Counted from the first letter of the stretch, positions 8,884 to 15,746 are shown. The stretch is 62,299 bases of DNA from Streptomyces alkaliterrae (GCF_007097205.2 NZ_VJYK02000001.1:1-62299), one strand, 5' to 3'. Notes: generated from the letters alone by a model not told the origin. Numbers and translations: made by a program.

Positions 8884-9710
8884 CGGCCGGCCAGGGGCGG
8901 AGCCGCCCGCCCCGGGTAGTCCGGCGGCGGCTTGAGCCGCTGGCCCGGCTGACCGCCCATCTCGTACTTGAGCAGCTTCCGCGCCTTCTCCTCGTCCGTC
9001 TCGCCGACGCCGTACGACGGGCACAGCGGCGCGATCGGGCAGGCCCCGCAGGCCGGCTTGCGGGAATGGCACACACGGCGGCCGTGGAAGATCGTCCGGT
9101 GCGAGAACATCGTCCACTCCCGCTTCGGGATGATCTCGGCGATCTCCGCCTCCACCCGCTCCGGGTCCTCCTGCTCGGTCAGCCCCCAGCGCCGGACCAG
9201 CCGACCGAAGTGGGTGTCGACCGTCAGCCCCGGCACGCCGAAGGGGGTCGACACATTAGCACCATGGTTCGGATCACCCGCCCGGCTTGCCTCACAGGCG
9301 CACGCGTTGCCAGACACTACGAACGCAGTCTTCCGGCCGACACCAGGGAGTTTCACCAGTTCAGCAAGGGTGCGTGGCACCATGCCGTCATGATCGGCGA
9401 CGATGACTGCCGCGAGCCGGGTGATACTCCGAGTCTTGTTCCGGAAGAACCCCGTAGGCCGAATCAGTCCCTCAACGTCTGCCGGGTCGGCCCCTGCCAG
9501 ATCAGCCGGGCGCGGGTACTTGGCGAACAGGGCAGGCGTCACCTGGTTCACACGTAGGTCTGTCGTCTGCGCACTGAGCACGGTAGCCAACAACAGTTGC
9601 CACGCGTTCACGTGGTCCAGCTCGCAGTGTGCGTATGGGTATGCCTCGGCAAGAGCACGGTTGATGCGTCGTGCTCGCCGGACGAGAGCTAGCCGGGTCT
9701 CTTCCGCCAT
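8880..9710 (-). CDS. nth: Endonuclease III, phage/host chimera regenerated at attL
   Basis: A DNA glycosylase/AP lyase for oxidised pyrimidines. The helix-hairpin-helix LPGVGRKTA (catalytic Lys), VDTHFGR (catalytic Asp) and the iron-sulfur ligands of CHSRKPACGACPIAPLC (C-x6-C-x2-C-x5-C) are all present. Everything 3' of the att core (below about 9238) is host sequence. The 5' ~156 codons lie inside the prophage and are about 69% identical by hand alignment (90 of 131 residues) to the displaced host 5' half at 44.9-45.5 kb. The phage half adds about 20 residues between the Lys and Asp motifs. ATG 9710 gives MAEETRLAL; an upstream GTG at 9731 is possible. Neither has a good ribosome binding site, so it may be leaderless and driven by a phage promoter. 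Confidence 0.92.
   Translation of the reverse strand: MAEETRLALVRRARRINRALAEAYPYAHCELDHVNAWQLLLATVLSAQTTDLRVNQVTPALFAKYPRPADLAGADPADVEGLIRPTGFFRNKTRSITRLAAVIVADHDGMVPRTLAELVKLPGVGRKTAFVVSGNACACEASRAGDPNHGANVSTPFGVPGLTVDTHFGRLVRRWGLTEQEDPERVEAEIAEIIPKREWTMFSHRTIFHGRRVCHSRKPACGACPIAPLCPSYGVGETDEEKARKLLKYEMGGQPGQRLKPPPDYPGRAAPPLAGR
9238..9242. other. attL core inside nth
   Basis: CCGAA at the junction of host nth 3' sequence (left) and phage nth 5' sequence (right). On the coding strand it is the TTCGG of the Phe-Gly pair in the FGVPGLTVDTH stretch. Functional att sites of this integrase family extend roughly 20-25 bp on each side. Confidence 0.85.
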
Positions 9711-9895
9711 ACGGGCCAGCGTACGGGGCACAGAACGTCTCTGTACTGCCGTCTAAGCAGACAGGAGAGCCCCGCCCATGCGCCACGGGGGCAACGCACG
9801 GACGGGGCCGTCTCGGGGGCTCACACGCTGCGCATCGTGCTTTGCTCCCTCATCCTCCCGAGTGACGCGTACGGTCGCTGGGGAGGGCACTGCGC

Positions 9896-9943
9896 CCCGT
9901 TTCAGCCGCTCGACCTGTCCAGGGTTGCTACGGCTGAAACGGG
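9896..9943. promoter_or_regulatory. 13-bp inverted repeat between divergent nth and a small gene
   Basis: Arms CCCGTTTCAGCCG (9896-9908) and its exact complement (9931-9943) with a 22-nt loop, in the 248-nt gap between leftward nth and the rightward gene at 9980. It could be a terminator for an unseen transcript or a regulatory hairpin. The same gap also holds GC-rich partial repeats at 9767-9833. Confidence 0.55.
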
Positions 9944-9979
9944 AGTCTGCGCCCGTCGTGCGGGGCTAGGCTCAGGTGC

Positions 9980-10297
9980 ATGGCTGAGCCCTTCGTCAAC
10001 GCTGATGACCTTGACCATCCGGCTTGCGGTATCTGTCCGTCGAAACGGCTGCCCCGGTCCGGCTTTGTGGTCTATGACCGGCCGACCCGGGAGTGCCCGT
10101 TCAATCCGGCTGACGGATTCCGCTATGCCACGGATGGAATGCCCGCGTGCGTGCACCCTCACAAGTTGGGGCTTGAGCCTGATCGGATCGCGCCGCCCCC
10201 GATTCCTGTCGATACGGGGGCGGCGGACCCTGCACCGCCTAAGCGGCCGTGGTGGCGTCGCCTAGCGGGATCGAAACCTTCTTCCCGCGCTCAGTGA
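9980..10297 (+). CDS. Small Cys-containing phage protein
   Basis: A 105-residue protein starting MAEPFVNADD, with CGICPSK, a later Cys (TRECPF) and CVHPH, which could form a metal-binding cluster, and a Pro-rich basic C-terminus (PPKRPWWRRL). ATG at 9980 has only a weak CAGG upstream. The last 59 bp overlap the convergent gene ending at 10239. No family recognised. Confidence 0.6.
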   Translation: MAEPFVNADDLDHPACGICPSKRLPRSGFVVYDRPTRECPFNPADGFRYATDGMPACVHPHKLGLEPDRIAPPPIPVDTGAADPAPPKRPWWRRLAGSKPSSRAQ

Positions 10298-10841
10298 CGC
10301 CGATTCCGGCATAGACCTTGTCCAGCACCTTGCGGCGGCGCTCCGTCTCGGCTGAGCCAATCCAGTAGCGCGGGTCGACGCTGCCGAACGCCTTTTCGTA
10401 GCACTGGTGCGTGTAGTCGCCGTGGTCCCACGTTCCGCCCCCTGCCCCTTCCTCCATGTCCGTCATGTGGACGAACCGGATCTTGAGGCGGTCTTGCATC
10501 CTGCACAGCAGGGTGAATTGAGCGGTGAGCGCGTGGCTCATCACGTCGACCGGCACGGGGAGCGGGAGTTCCGCCGCCTTCTCGTCGCCGTCCGTGAGTT
10601 CGTACACGGCGGATTTCAGCGCCATGGCTCGTGTGGTTGCCGCGAAGAGCGCGGGCGCGTCGGCAATGGCGTCGTAGTCGCTGATGATCGGGTACCCGGT
10701 GTAGTCCGTCCAGTCGGACGAATACTTCGCGCACGTTTCCCAGAGTCGGGAAAACTCCGGGTCGGCTTCCATGGCAGCGAAGATCTCGCGTGCCCGCACC
10801 GCCACCTTGTCCGGTGCGGGACGTGTGGTTGTTGTGGTCAC
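10239..10841 (-). CDS. Phage hypothetical protein
   Basis: A 200-residue acidic/neutral protein, read from GTG 10841 because AAAGGAGAGG sits immediately upstream. The frame stays open further upstream, but that stretch contains a tRNA-like segment and has no ribosome binding site. The sequence is mostly helical with a Thr-rich N-terminus (VTTTTTRPAP) and an acidic/Gly patch (EEGAGGG). No domain recognised. It converges with the small gene at 9980. Confidence 0.75.
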   Translation of the reverse strand: MTTTTTRPAPDKVAVRAREIFAAMEADPEFSRLWETCAKYSSDWTDYTGYPIISDYDAIADAPALFAATTRAMALKSAVYELTDGDEKAAELPLPVPVDVMSHALTAQFTLLCRMQDRLKIRFVHMTDMEEGAGGGTWDHGDYTHQCYEKAFGSVDPRYWIGSAETERRRKVLDKVYAGIGVTERGKKVSIPLGDATTAA

Positions 10842-10892
10842 TACCTCTCCTTTGCGGTTCGGTTGCGCCTTGCGCCCCTCGGTAGAGGGAGC

Positions 10893-10916
10893 GAGCCCGG
10901 GTGGAGTCGAACCACC
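10893..10916 (-). other. tRNA-like 3' half (T arm plus acceptor strand), probable relic
   Basis: On the minus strand a perfect 5-bp T stem (GGTGG/CCACC) encloses the 7-nt loop TTCGACT and is followed by CGGGCTC, as in a tRNA 3' end. I could not find a matching 5' acceptor, D arm or a U33-containing anticodon loop in the 120-nt noncoding gap upstream. It may be a tRNA fragment, for example an old attachment site, or coincidence. Confidence 0.35.
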
Positions 10917-10962
10917 AGCCGTCACCTTCGTGCGGCGCCGCATGCGGGCCCCGTTCGTCTTC

Positions 10963-11208
10963 TTACTCGGTGTGCTCACGTGGGGACGCGCATAGTGCGG
11001 CGCGGAGCTTCTTGACCGCCTGGTCTACGTCGTCGACGCGCATGTTTCCCAGCCGGATCATGGTGTCGTCACGGATGCATTCGCTACAGGGGTCGATAAT
11101 GTCTAGGTCGTCAAGTTCGATACCGATCCTTTTCAGTTCGATGTAAAGGGTGTTCGCCACCCTTTCGGCGCGCTTCCTTTCGTCAGTCTGGAAACTCAGT
11201 CCGGTCAT
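10963..11208 (-). CDS. Small phage protein with CSEC motif
   Basis: An 81-residue protein starting MTGLSFQTDERKRAE, with a central IDPCSECIRDD motif and predicted helices on each side. ATG 11208 was chosen because GAGGAG lies 7 nt upstream; an ATG at 11223 overlaps the preceding stop (ATGA) but has no ribosome binding site. It follows the gene ending at 11220 in the same leftward operon. Function unknown. Confidence 0.7.
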   Translation of the reverse strand: MTGLSFQTDERKRAERVANTLYIELKRIGIELDDLDIIDPCSECIRDDTMIRLGNMRVDDVDQAVKKLRAALCASPREHTE

Positions 11209-11219
11209 TGTGCGTCTCC

Positions 11220-11660
11220 TCATGCTGCCGCGTAACGGAGCGGCGTTATTTTCCAGTCGGTCACGAAGTTGATGGTGATAGGCCGCGCGGAGAGCGAGTA
11301 GGAAACGTCAACGTCGCAGAACCCGAAAATCCGGTCGGGGCCGCCTACCGTGACGCTGAGGGGGCGCCCTTCCGTCAGAGCGTCCAACTGTGCCGCCTGG
11401 CGCCGAACGTCGCCCGCCCACACACGTAGGTCTCTTCCAGGGTTCGGGTGGTCGTCGGCGCTTTCGCGGAGGCAGTGTGGCGGAATCGGCCCGGCACCGG
11501 GGATTGGGTCCAGCGCGTTGGCCAGGCGCCCGGCTTGCCCACTCAGCCACCGAACCGCGAGACGTGGCGTGGTGGCCCGGTAGCTGCTCAACCACCACTC
11601 AGCGGACGCGGAGGCACGCGCCACGACTTCGCACCAGTACCCGTCAACCAACTGTGTCAC
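11220..11660 (-). CDS. Phage hypothetical protein
   Basis: A 146-residue protein starting MTQLVDGYWCEVVARA, preceded by AAAGGGG at good spacing. The N-terminal half is helical and Arg/Trp-rich; the C-terminal half looks like beta strands (RPLSVTVGG, PITINFVTDW). It overlaps the upstream gene by 17 bp. No family recognised. Confidence 0.7.
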   Translation of the reverse strand: MTQLVDGYWCEVVARASASAEWWLSSYRATTPRLAVRWLSGQAGRLANALDPIPGAGPIPPHCLRESADDHPNPGRDLRVWAGDVRRQAAQLDALTEGRPLSVTVGGPDRIFGFCDVDVSYSLSARPITINFVTDWKITPLRYAAA

Positions 11661-11856
11661 TGTCGTGCCCCTTTCGGGTTGTGGGCGGGCGGCAGTAGTC
11701 GCAGTCTTTATGGAAGGGCGACGGGGGGTGGTACGGGCCCGGCAGGAAGACGACACCGGATCGGAGGTCTTTCGCTCCCCCGTATTCCGTCCACCACCCT
11801 TCGGGGCTTCCCTCCCACGCGGTTCCCTTGTGGGGGTCCGGTCTGGCGCCGGTCAC
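11644..11856 (-). CDS. Small phage protein with CDYC motif
   Basis: A 70-residue Pro/Gly/Trp-rich protein with a late HKDCDYC motif that could bind metal. The start overlaps the stop of the preceding gene (ATGA at 11853-11856) and its end overlaps the next gene, a tight polycistronic layout. Function unknown. Confidence 0.6.
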   Translation of the reverse strand: MTGARPDPHKGTAWEGSPEGWWTEYGGAKDLRSGVVFLPGPYHPPSPFHKDCDYCRPPTTRKGHDSDTVG

Positions 11857-12086
11857 AGTAGCCGCCCCAGGGTGCCGAACCGTCGACGTGCGGCAATGTC
11901 ACGTGCGATACGGGCGCGAAGGTCCGCCAGTGCGGAATCGGATCGGTCGCGCTGGACGTTCGGCGGCTGCTTGAGACTGCATGCGGGGTCGGGGCACTCA
12001 CACGGGCCGAAGTCGGCGGAGGGCAACGCGTCGAACGCGACGCGTTCCGGGTCTACGTGGTGCCTTACGGGCTCAACGTCCGGCAT
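11853..12086 (-). CDS. Small phage protein with CECPDPAC motif
   Basis: A 77-residue protein starting MPDVEPVRHHV. The ATG at 12086 has an excellent GGAGGTGA 4-5 nt upstream; a longer form from ATG 12164 (MADTPLAP) is possible with a weaker site. A Cys cluster (FGPCECPDPACSL) suggests metal binding, and the C-terminus is helical and Arg-rich. First gene of the leftward operon that faces the divergent XRE gene. Confidence 0.65.
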   Translation of the reverse strand: MPDVEPVRHHVDPERVAFDALPSADFGPCECPDPACSLKQPPNVQRDRSDSALADLRARIARDIAARRRFGTLGRLL

Positions 12087-12243
12087 GCTCTCACCTCCTG
12101 GCCGGAGGGCGGTTGCAGCCTCACCCAGTGCGTCTACGTGAGGCGCTAAGGGGGTATCAGCCATGGGTATGCCCTGCCGTCGTACGCGGTTGCTTACACA
12201 ACAGAAAGCTTGGCTTCTGGGCACGGTCGGCAATACCGTCTGA

Positions 12244-12267
12244 TGTCCCCAACGCCAGTAGGGGACA
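12244..12267. promoter_or_regulatory. Inverted repeat upstream of the XRE/DUF397 pair
   Basis: TGTCCCC (12244-12250) and GGGGACA (12261-12267) are separated by 10 nt, 20 nt before the ATG at 12287. Position between divergent genes suggests an operator, perhaps for the adjacent XRE protein. Confidence 0.55.
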
Positions 12268-12286
12268 TTGCATATTGAGGAGTCAT

Positions 12287-13117
12287 ATGCCGCAACCACC
12301 AAGGGAGTTGACCCCGGAGCGCTCGGCGCGGCACCTCTTCGGGGCGAAGCTCCGTGCCTACCGGGAGGGCGCGAAGATGAGCCTTGAAGCGCTCAAACAG
12401 GTGGTCAACCTGAGTACCAGTCATCTGTCACGCATCGAGAACGCAACGGCCATGCCCCCGCCGGATCTGCCGCGCGCGCTGGACGCGTGCTTCGGTACTG
12501 ACGGGATCTTCGTAGAGCTCTACCGCCTGTGCGCCCGGGAAAGCCACCCTGACCAGTTCCAGCGGCGCATGGAGCTTGAGGCACGCGCGCGGCTAGTGCA
12601 GGAATACAGCGGCCAACTCGTTCCGGGCCTGCTCCAGACAGAGGCGTACGCGCGCGCTCAGTTCCGGGAGCATGACCCTAAGGCCGCACCCGACGAGGTA
12701 GACGAGCTGGTGACCGCACGCATGGCGCGGCAGTCCCTTGTGAATCGGGCCGATCCTGCGGACTACACCTTCGTTCTTGATGAAGCCGTCATCCGGCGAC
12801 GGTTCGGCACCGCCGAGGAGTGGCGCCACCAGCTTGCCCGCCTAGAGGCTGCTGCCGACACCCCGAACGGCACCTTGCAAGTCCATCCCTTCGCCCGGGG
12901 CGGCCATGGCCTGATGGGCGGCTACCTGAGCTTGCTACACCTGCCCGATGGCACCGCCGTGGCCTACGAAGAAGCCATCACGACAGGGTGGTTGCTCGAA
13001 GAAACGCATGAGGTGATACGGCGCCAACGGGCATACGATCGCCTCACAGCCTATGCGCTGACGCCGTCTGAGTCGGCGGCGCTCATCCGGTCCGTGATTG
13101 AGGAGATAGAGCCATGA
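12287..13117 (+). CDS. WhiJ-like XRE regulator with DUF5753 C-terminal domain
   Basis: A 276-residue protein. An N-terminal helix-turn-helix (about residues 20-65; LRAYREGAKMSLEALKQVV then LSTSHLSRIENATAMP) is followed by the large C-terminal region typical of DUF5753/Scr1-type regulators (QEYSGQLVPGLLQTEAYAR; RRFGTAEEW). In Streptomyces these regulators are paired with DUF397 proteins, act in developmental control (WhiJ/BldB system) and have been proposed as antitoxin-like. AGGAG precedes the ATG. It is on the strand opposite most phage genes and overlaps its DUF397 partner by ATGA, suggesting cargo acquired from a host. Confidence 0.93.
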   Translation: MPQPPRELTPERSARHLFGAKLRAYREGAKMSLEALKQVVNLSTSHLSRIENATAMPPPDLPRALDACFGTDGIFVELYRLCARESHPDQFQRRMELEARARLVQEYSGQLVPGLLQTEAYARAQFREHDPKAAPDEVDELVTARMARQSLVNRADPADYTFVLDEAVIRRRFGTAEEWRHQLARLEAAADTPNGTLQVHPFARGGHGLMGGYLSLLHLPDGTAVAYEEAITTGWLLEETHEVIRRQRAYDRLTAYALTPSESAALIRSVIEEIEP

Positions 13118-13314
13118 CCCCAAGCCGCCCCTTGGTATGGGTGAAGTCGAGCTACAGCGGCAACGGTGGCGCCGCATGTGTCGAGTGCACCCCCGGCACC
13201 GCCCCCACCGGTGCAATCCACGTCCGTGACAGCAAGCAGGAGAACGGCCCGACGCTTCGTCTGTCGGTCGCTGCCTTCGCTTCCTTGGTGGAGTTCATCA
13301 AGCACGACGGCTGA
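13114..13314 (+). CDS. DUF397 protein, partner of WhiJ-like regulator
   Basis: A 66-residue protein with the DUF397 hallmarks: WVKSSYSGNGGAACVE near the start, then a VRDSKQENGPTLRLS strand and a C-terminal AFASLVEFIK helix. ATG overlaps the stop of the regulator gene. The pair is abundant in streptomycete chromosomes; its presence in a prophage is less usual. Confidence 0.93.
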   Translation: MTPSRPLVWVKSSYSGNGGAACVECTPGTAPTGAIHVRDSKQENGPTLRLSVAAFASLVEFIKHDG

Positions 13315-13329
13315 CCCGCGCCACGAACT

Positions 13330-13366
13330 GAGCCCCGTCACCCTGAACTCAGGAGTGACGGGGCTC
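13330..13366. terminator. Terminator after the DUF397 gene
   Basis: 12-bp arms GAGCCCCGTCAC (13330-13341) and its complement (13355-13366), followed by CTTGG. It serves the rightward pair and possibly the convergent leftward gene ending at 13381. Confidence 0.85.
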
Positions 13367-13380
13367 TTGGCGTTCTCGGG

Positions 13381-13746
13381 TCAGTTGCTCCGGGCCAGGT
13401 TTCCGGCTGTCGGGCGGGCGGTGTCCGGCCAGGCAATCCACGGGTCAGAGTCGGGCGTATAGGTGTGCGTGGCGTGGGACACGTGCCATCCGTAGACGCC
13501 TACCGTGCCCAGGGAGGGCAGCAGGTGAGCCGTGATGCGGAACTGAGCAATCCGTTTGGGGTTGAGTAGGTGGGTGGCCAGGTGGCCGTATGTCCGCATG
13601 ACGCGGGTCAGCTCCCGACAGCTGTAGACACACTCACGTCCGGCAGGATTCAGGCGCTCAAGGGGCCGCCAGACCCCCCGGCCGTCCTGCTGGACGTAGG
13701 CGCTCAGCCGTAGCTCGATAGTCGGTCCGCCAGTCGTAGTGACCAC
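13381..13746 (-). CDS. Phage protein divergent from the repressor candidate
   Basis: A 121-residue protein read from GTG 13746 because GGGGGGAG precedes it. Mixed beta/alpha, beginning VVTTTGGPTIELRLSAYV; no domain recognised. It is transcribed away from the XRE repressor candidate, and the two TGTCC-type operators lie in its upstream region. By position it could be the lysogeny-side divergent partner, a Cro- or antirepressor-like gene, but its sequence does not show that. Confidence 0.65.
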   Translation of the reverse strand: MVTTTGGPTIELRLSAYVQQDGRGVWRPLERLNPAGRECVYSCRELTRVMRTYGHLATHLLNPKRIAQFRITAHLLPSLGTVGVYGWHVSHATHTYTPDSDPWIAWPDTARPTAGNLARSN

Positions 13747-13783
13747 GGGATCTCCCCCCCTTACCGCGTACACTCGTGCGCGG

Positions 13784-13801
13784 TGTCCAGTAATTTGGAC
13801 A
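13784..13801. promoter_or_regulatory. Operator candidate O1
   Basis: TGTCCAGTAATTTGGACA, an 18-bp inverted repeat (TGTCCA/TGGACA half-sites). With O2 it shares TGTCCA, AATTTGGACA and spacing. It lies between divergent genes next to the XRE repressor candidate. Confidence 0.75.
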
Positions 13802-13828
13802 GTGAGTGTCGCACACGTTGTTGAAGGT

Positions 13829-13846
13829 TGTCCATGAATTTGGACA
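13829..13846. promoter_or_regulatory. Operator candidate O2
   Basis: TGTCCATGAATTTGGACA, the second copy of the O1 palindrome, 45 bp away centre to centre (about four helical turns), 81 nt before the repressor start. Confidence 0.75.
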
Positions 13847-13927
13847 CCATGTGGAGGTGTGGTGGTGGAGACGTGAGTGATCGTTGTCACATAACGAGCC
13901 TGCGGCAAGAAGGAAGGAGCGGGCGCC

Positions 13928-14320
13928 ATGGCCGATCAACCGCACTTGTTTGAGCTTGTACATCGGCGGCGCGTTGAGCTTGGCCTCAGTCTGCGCCAGG
14001 TAGAAGACCGAACCATTAACGCAGGCAGCGGCGAACCGATCGTGAGGAAAAGTTGGCTTGATCGACTAGAGAAGCGGGCCGGTGTCAAGGCCCCAAGTCC
14101 CTTGATGCTTAGGGCACTTTCGCGCGCCCTAGAGCTTCCACTAGTGAAGGTTCAAGAGGCGGCGGGTTTGGAGTTCTTCGAGCTTGAGCCCCGCCGCAGC
14201 ACCGACGGGGAAGTCCGTGCACTGGTAGCGCACTGGGAGGAGATGAGCACGTCCGAACGGGCAGAGCTGACCCGTGTGCTCGATCAGTTTGCGCAGCGCC
14301 GCCGTGACCGGAAGAAGTAG
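13928..14320 (+). CDS. XRE-family repressor candidate
   Basis: A 130-residue DNA-binding protein: helix-turn-helix at about residues 10-60 (LVHRRRVELGLSLRQVEDRT, then SWLDRLEKRAG), followed by a helical C-terminus rich in Glu/Arg (HWEEMSTSERAELTRVL). GGAAGGAG precedes ATG 13928. Two perfect 18-bp operator-like repeats lie upstream, which makes it the best candidate for the lysogenic repressor. The small size lacks a protease-sensitive domain, so induction would not be by RecA-type autocleavage if this is the repressor. Confidence 0.85.
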   Translation: MADQPHLFELVHRRRVELGLSLRQVEDRTINAGSGEPIVRKSWLDRLEKRAGVKAPSPLMLRALSRALELPLVKVQEAAGLEFFELEPRRSTDGEVRALVAHWEEMSTSERAELTRVLDQFAQRRRDRKK

Positions 14321-14368
14321 GGGCCGCTCAGGAGACATGCACGCGTCTTCCCGCTGGTTTACCCTGAC

Positions 14369-14378
14369 TGTCCAGTAA
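14369..14378. promoter_or_regulatory. Half-site of the TGTCCAGTAA operator
   Basis: TGTCCAGTAA matches the left half of O1 exactly, 26 nt before the GTG at 14404. The right half is not conserved. It could be a weak third operator controlling the downstream gene. Confidence 0.4.
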
Positions 14379-14403
14379 GACGTGTTTGTGGGGGTGCCTG
14401 CCC

Positions 14404-14847
14404 GTGGTTGCGAGTTTTGATCACCGCGTAGAGATCGTGGATGACTTGCCGGTTTTGATACAGCCGTTTGAGTCCTACGGGGAACTTGTGTGGCTTGTGC
14501 GGCGCGACGAGATGACCGATCGGCTTTGTGAGCAAGTCAACCACTACCTAACGTTCTGGGCGCACTCCGGTCTGTCCGCACAGGGTTGGTACGACACGGG
14601 ATCAGTGACTCAGCTCACAGATGCGGCGGGGTCTGCTATCGAGTGGATTCGCATTGAATTCGTGGGCGCGGACAAGCTACCGGCAGGGACTCTCGCTGAG
14701 CCCCGCAGAGAAGGCGACGGCTTTGTCTGGCGCATTCTCCGGGGCGAGATGACCGAAGACCTTCGGAAGATAGTAGAAACTCTTCTCGCCCGGTATCTCC
14801 AAACCGGTGCACTGCATCAGGAATGGGGAGAGCCCGACGCTCCGTAG
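14404..14847 (+). CDS. Phage protein with internal duplication
   Basis: A 147-residue protein starting from GTG 14404 (GGGGGTG upstream). Two segments resemble each other: LVWLVRRDEMTDRLCEQV near residue 28 and FVWRILRGEMTEDLRKIV near residue 110, each starting with an aromatic strand and continuing into a helix with an EMT core. No named family recognised. It sits just downstream of the repressor candidate and ends at a strong terminator, so it is probably expressed in the lysogen. Confidence 0.75.
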   Translation: MVASFDHRVEIVDDLPVLIQPFESYGELVWLVRRDEMTDRLCEQVNHYLTFWAHSGLSAQGWYDTGSVTQLTDAAGSAIEWIRIEFVGADKLPAGTLAEPRREGDGFVWRILRGEMTEDLRKIVETLLARYLQTGALHQEWGEPDAP

Positions 14848-14863
14848 ATCCGGGAAACACGAA

Positions 14864-14891
14864 AGGGCCGTCTAGATACCTAGACGGCCCT
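14864..14891. terminator. Bidirectional terminator
   Basis: Arms AGGGCCGTCTAG and its complement around the tetraloop ATAC (14864-14891), flanked by A-rich and T-rich bases, between the rightward gene ending at 14847 and the leftward sigma gene ending at 14910. Confidence 0.9.
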
Positions 14892-14909
14892 CTTGTGTGC
14901 TGCGAGTCA

Positions 14910-15746
14910 CTATTCTACGGATGCCCACAGTTCCGCGAAACGGTCCTTTGCCTTGCTGCGCACGACGCGCACCTGATTGAGCGGTATTCCGTAGTCGCGC
15001 GACAGTTCTTCGTCTCTCTCGGTGCCGTAGTAGTCAACCGGGATGATTCCGGTCAGCGCCATGAGCACTACGCGTTGCTGCTCCCCCATGCGCTTGAGGG
15101 TGCGACGAACCTTGACCCCCGTCTCCTTACGTCGTGCTTTCTCGTAGTCACTAGGCTCCAACAGTTCGACCGGTACGCCACTGTCGGCGGCAAGCGTGTC
15201 TACGAGCGTGACCGTCTCGCCGCTCTCGCTCTCCCCCAGGGGTGCGTCAAGATACTCAAGACCCTGGTAGCTCAGTCGGGCCGCATAGGCGGTTTCGGCA
15301 CTGAGTCGCCGGTCCCCCATGGCTTCCGTCGTGGTGGCCAACCATTCAGCTTCGTATACGTCGCCATTGGCCAGGGAGAGCGCCCGCTCAAATGCGGCGG
15401 CGACGGAACGTGAGACCCCCCGCCGGGTCTCACGCTTACGCGCGTCGCTCATTGCCCCTTTGAGCGTCCGGTCCATGAAGGTGAAGAATTCAGCCACGCT
15501 GACGCCGTTGAAGCGGCGCAACCCTTCCCAGACGGCTATCCGGCCTATCTGCGCCAGGTCGTCGGTCAGCGCGTGGTCGGTGCGTCCCGCGCCGGTCGCG
15601 TACCGCCATGCCAGTTGGTTGACGCGCTCTTCGGTGGCTTCCACCACGGCTGCTACGGCGGAAAGGTCGTTTGCCTGAGCTGCGACTATCTGCTCTTCGG
15701 TGAGATCTATCAAGGGGTGCTCCGCGTATTCCTGGGCTGTTCGCAC
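14910..15746 (-). CDS. Phage-encoded sigma factor-like protein
   Basis: A 278-residue protein with sigma70 region 2 features at about residues 62-110 (LTDDLAQIGRIAVWEGLRRF, then FFTFMDRTLKGAMSDARKR) and a C-terminal region 4-type helix-turn-helix (LKRMGEQQRVVLMAL, then YGIPLNQVRVVRSKAKDRF). It would direct host RNA polymerase to phage promoters. GTG 15746 lacks a clear ribosome binding site; a later start is possible. It is the last leftward gene of the replication block before the lysogeny region. Whether it drives late transcription is inferred. Confidence 0.85.
   Translation of the reverse strand: MRTAQEYAEHPLIDLTEEQIVAAQANDLSAVAAVVEATEERVNQLAWRYATGAGRTDHALTDDLAQIGRIAVWEGLRRFNGVSVAEFFTFMDRTLKGAMSDARKRETRRGVSRSVAAAFERALSLANGDVYEAEWLATTTEAMGDRRLSAETAYAARLSYQGLEYLDAPLGESESGETVTLVDTLAADSGVPVELLEPSDYEKARRKETGVKVRRTLKRMGEQQRVVLMALTGIIPVDYYGTERDEELSRDYGIPLNQVRVVRSKAKDRFAELWASVE

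Noticed and set aside
9230-9250. A long tyrosine-integrase type att identity block
   Set aside because: The junctions share only CCGAA, and the integrase is clearly a large serine recombinase.
12287-13117. WhiJ-like protein as the lysogenic repressor
   Set aside because: Its DUF397 partner and family are host developmental regulators; the 130-residue XRE protein with paired operators is a better candidate. It is not excluded as a reader of the dispersed palindromes.
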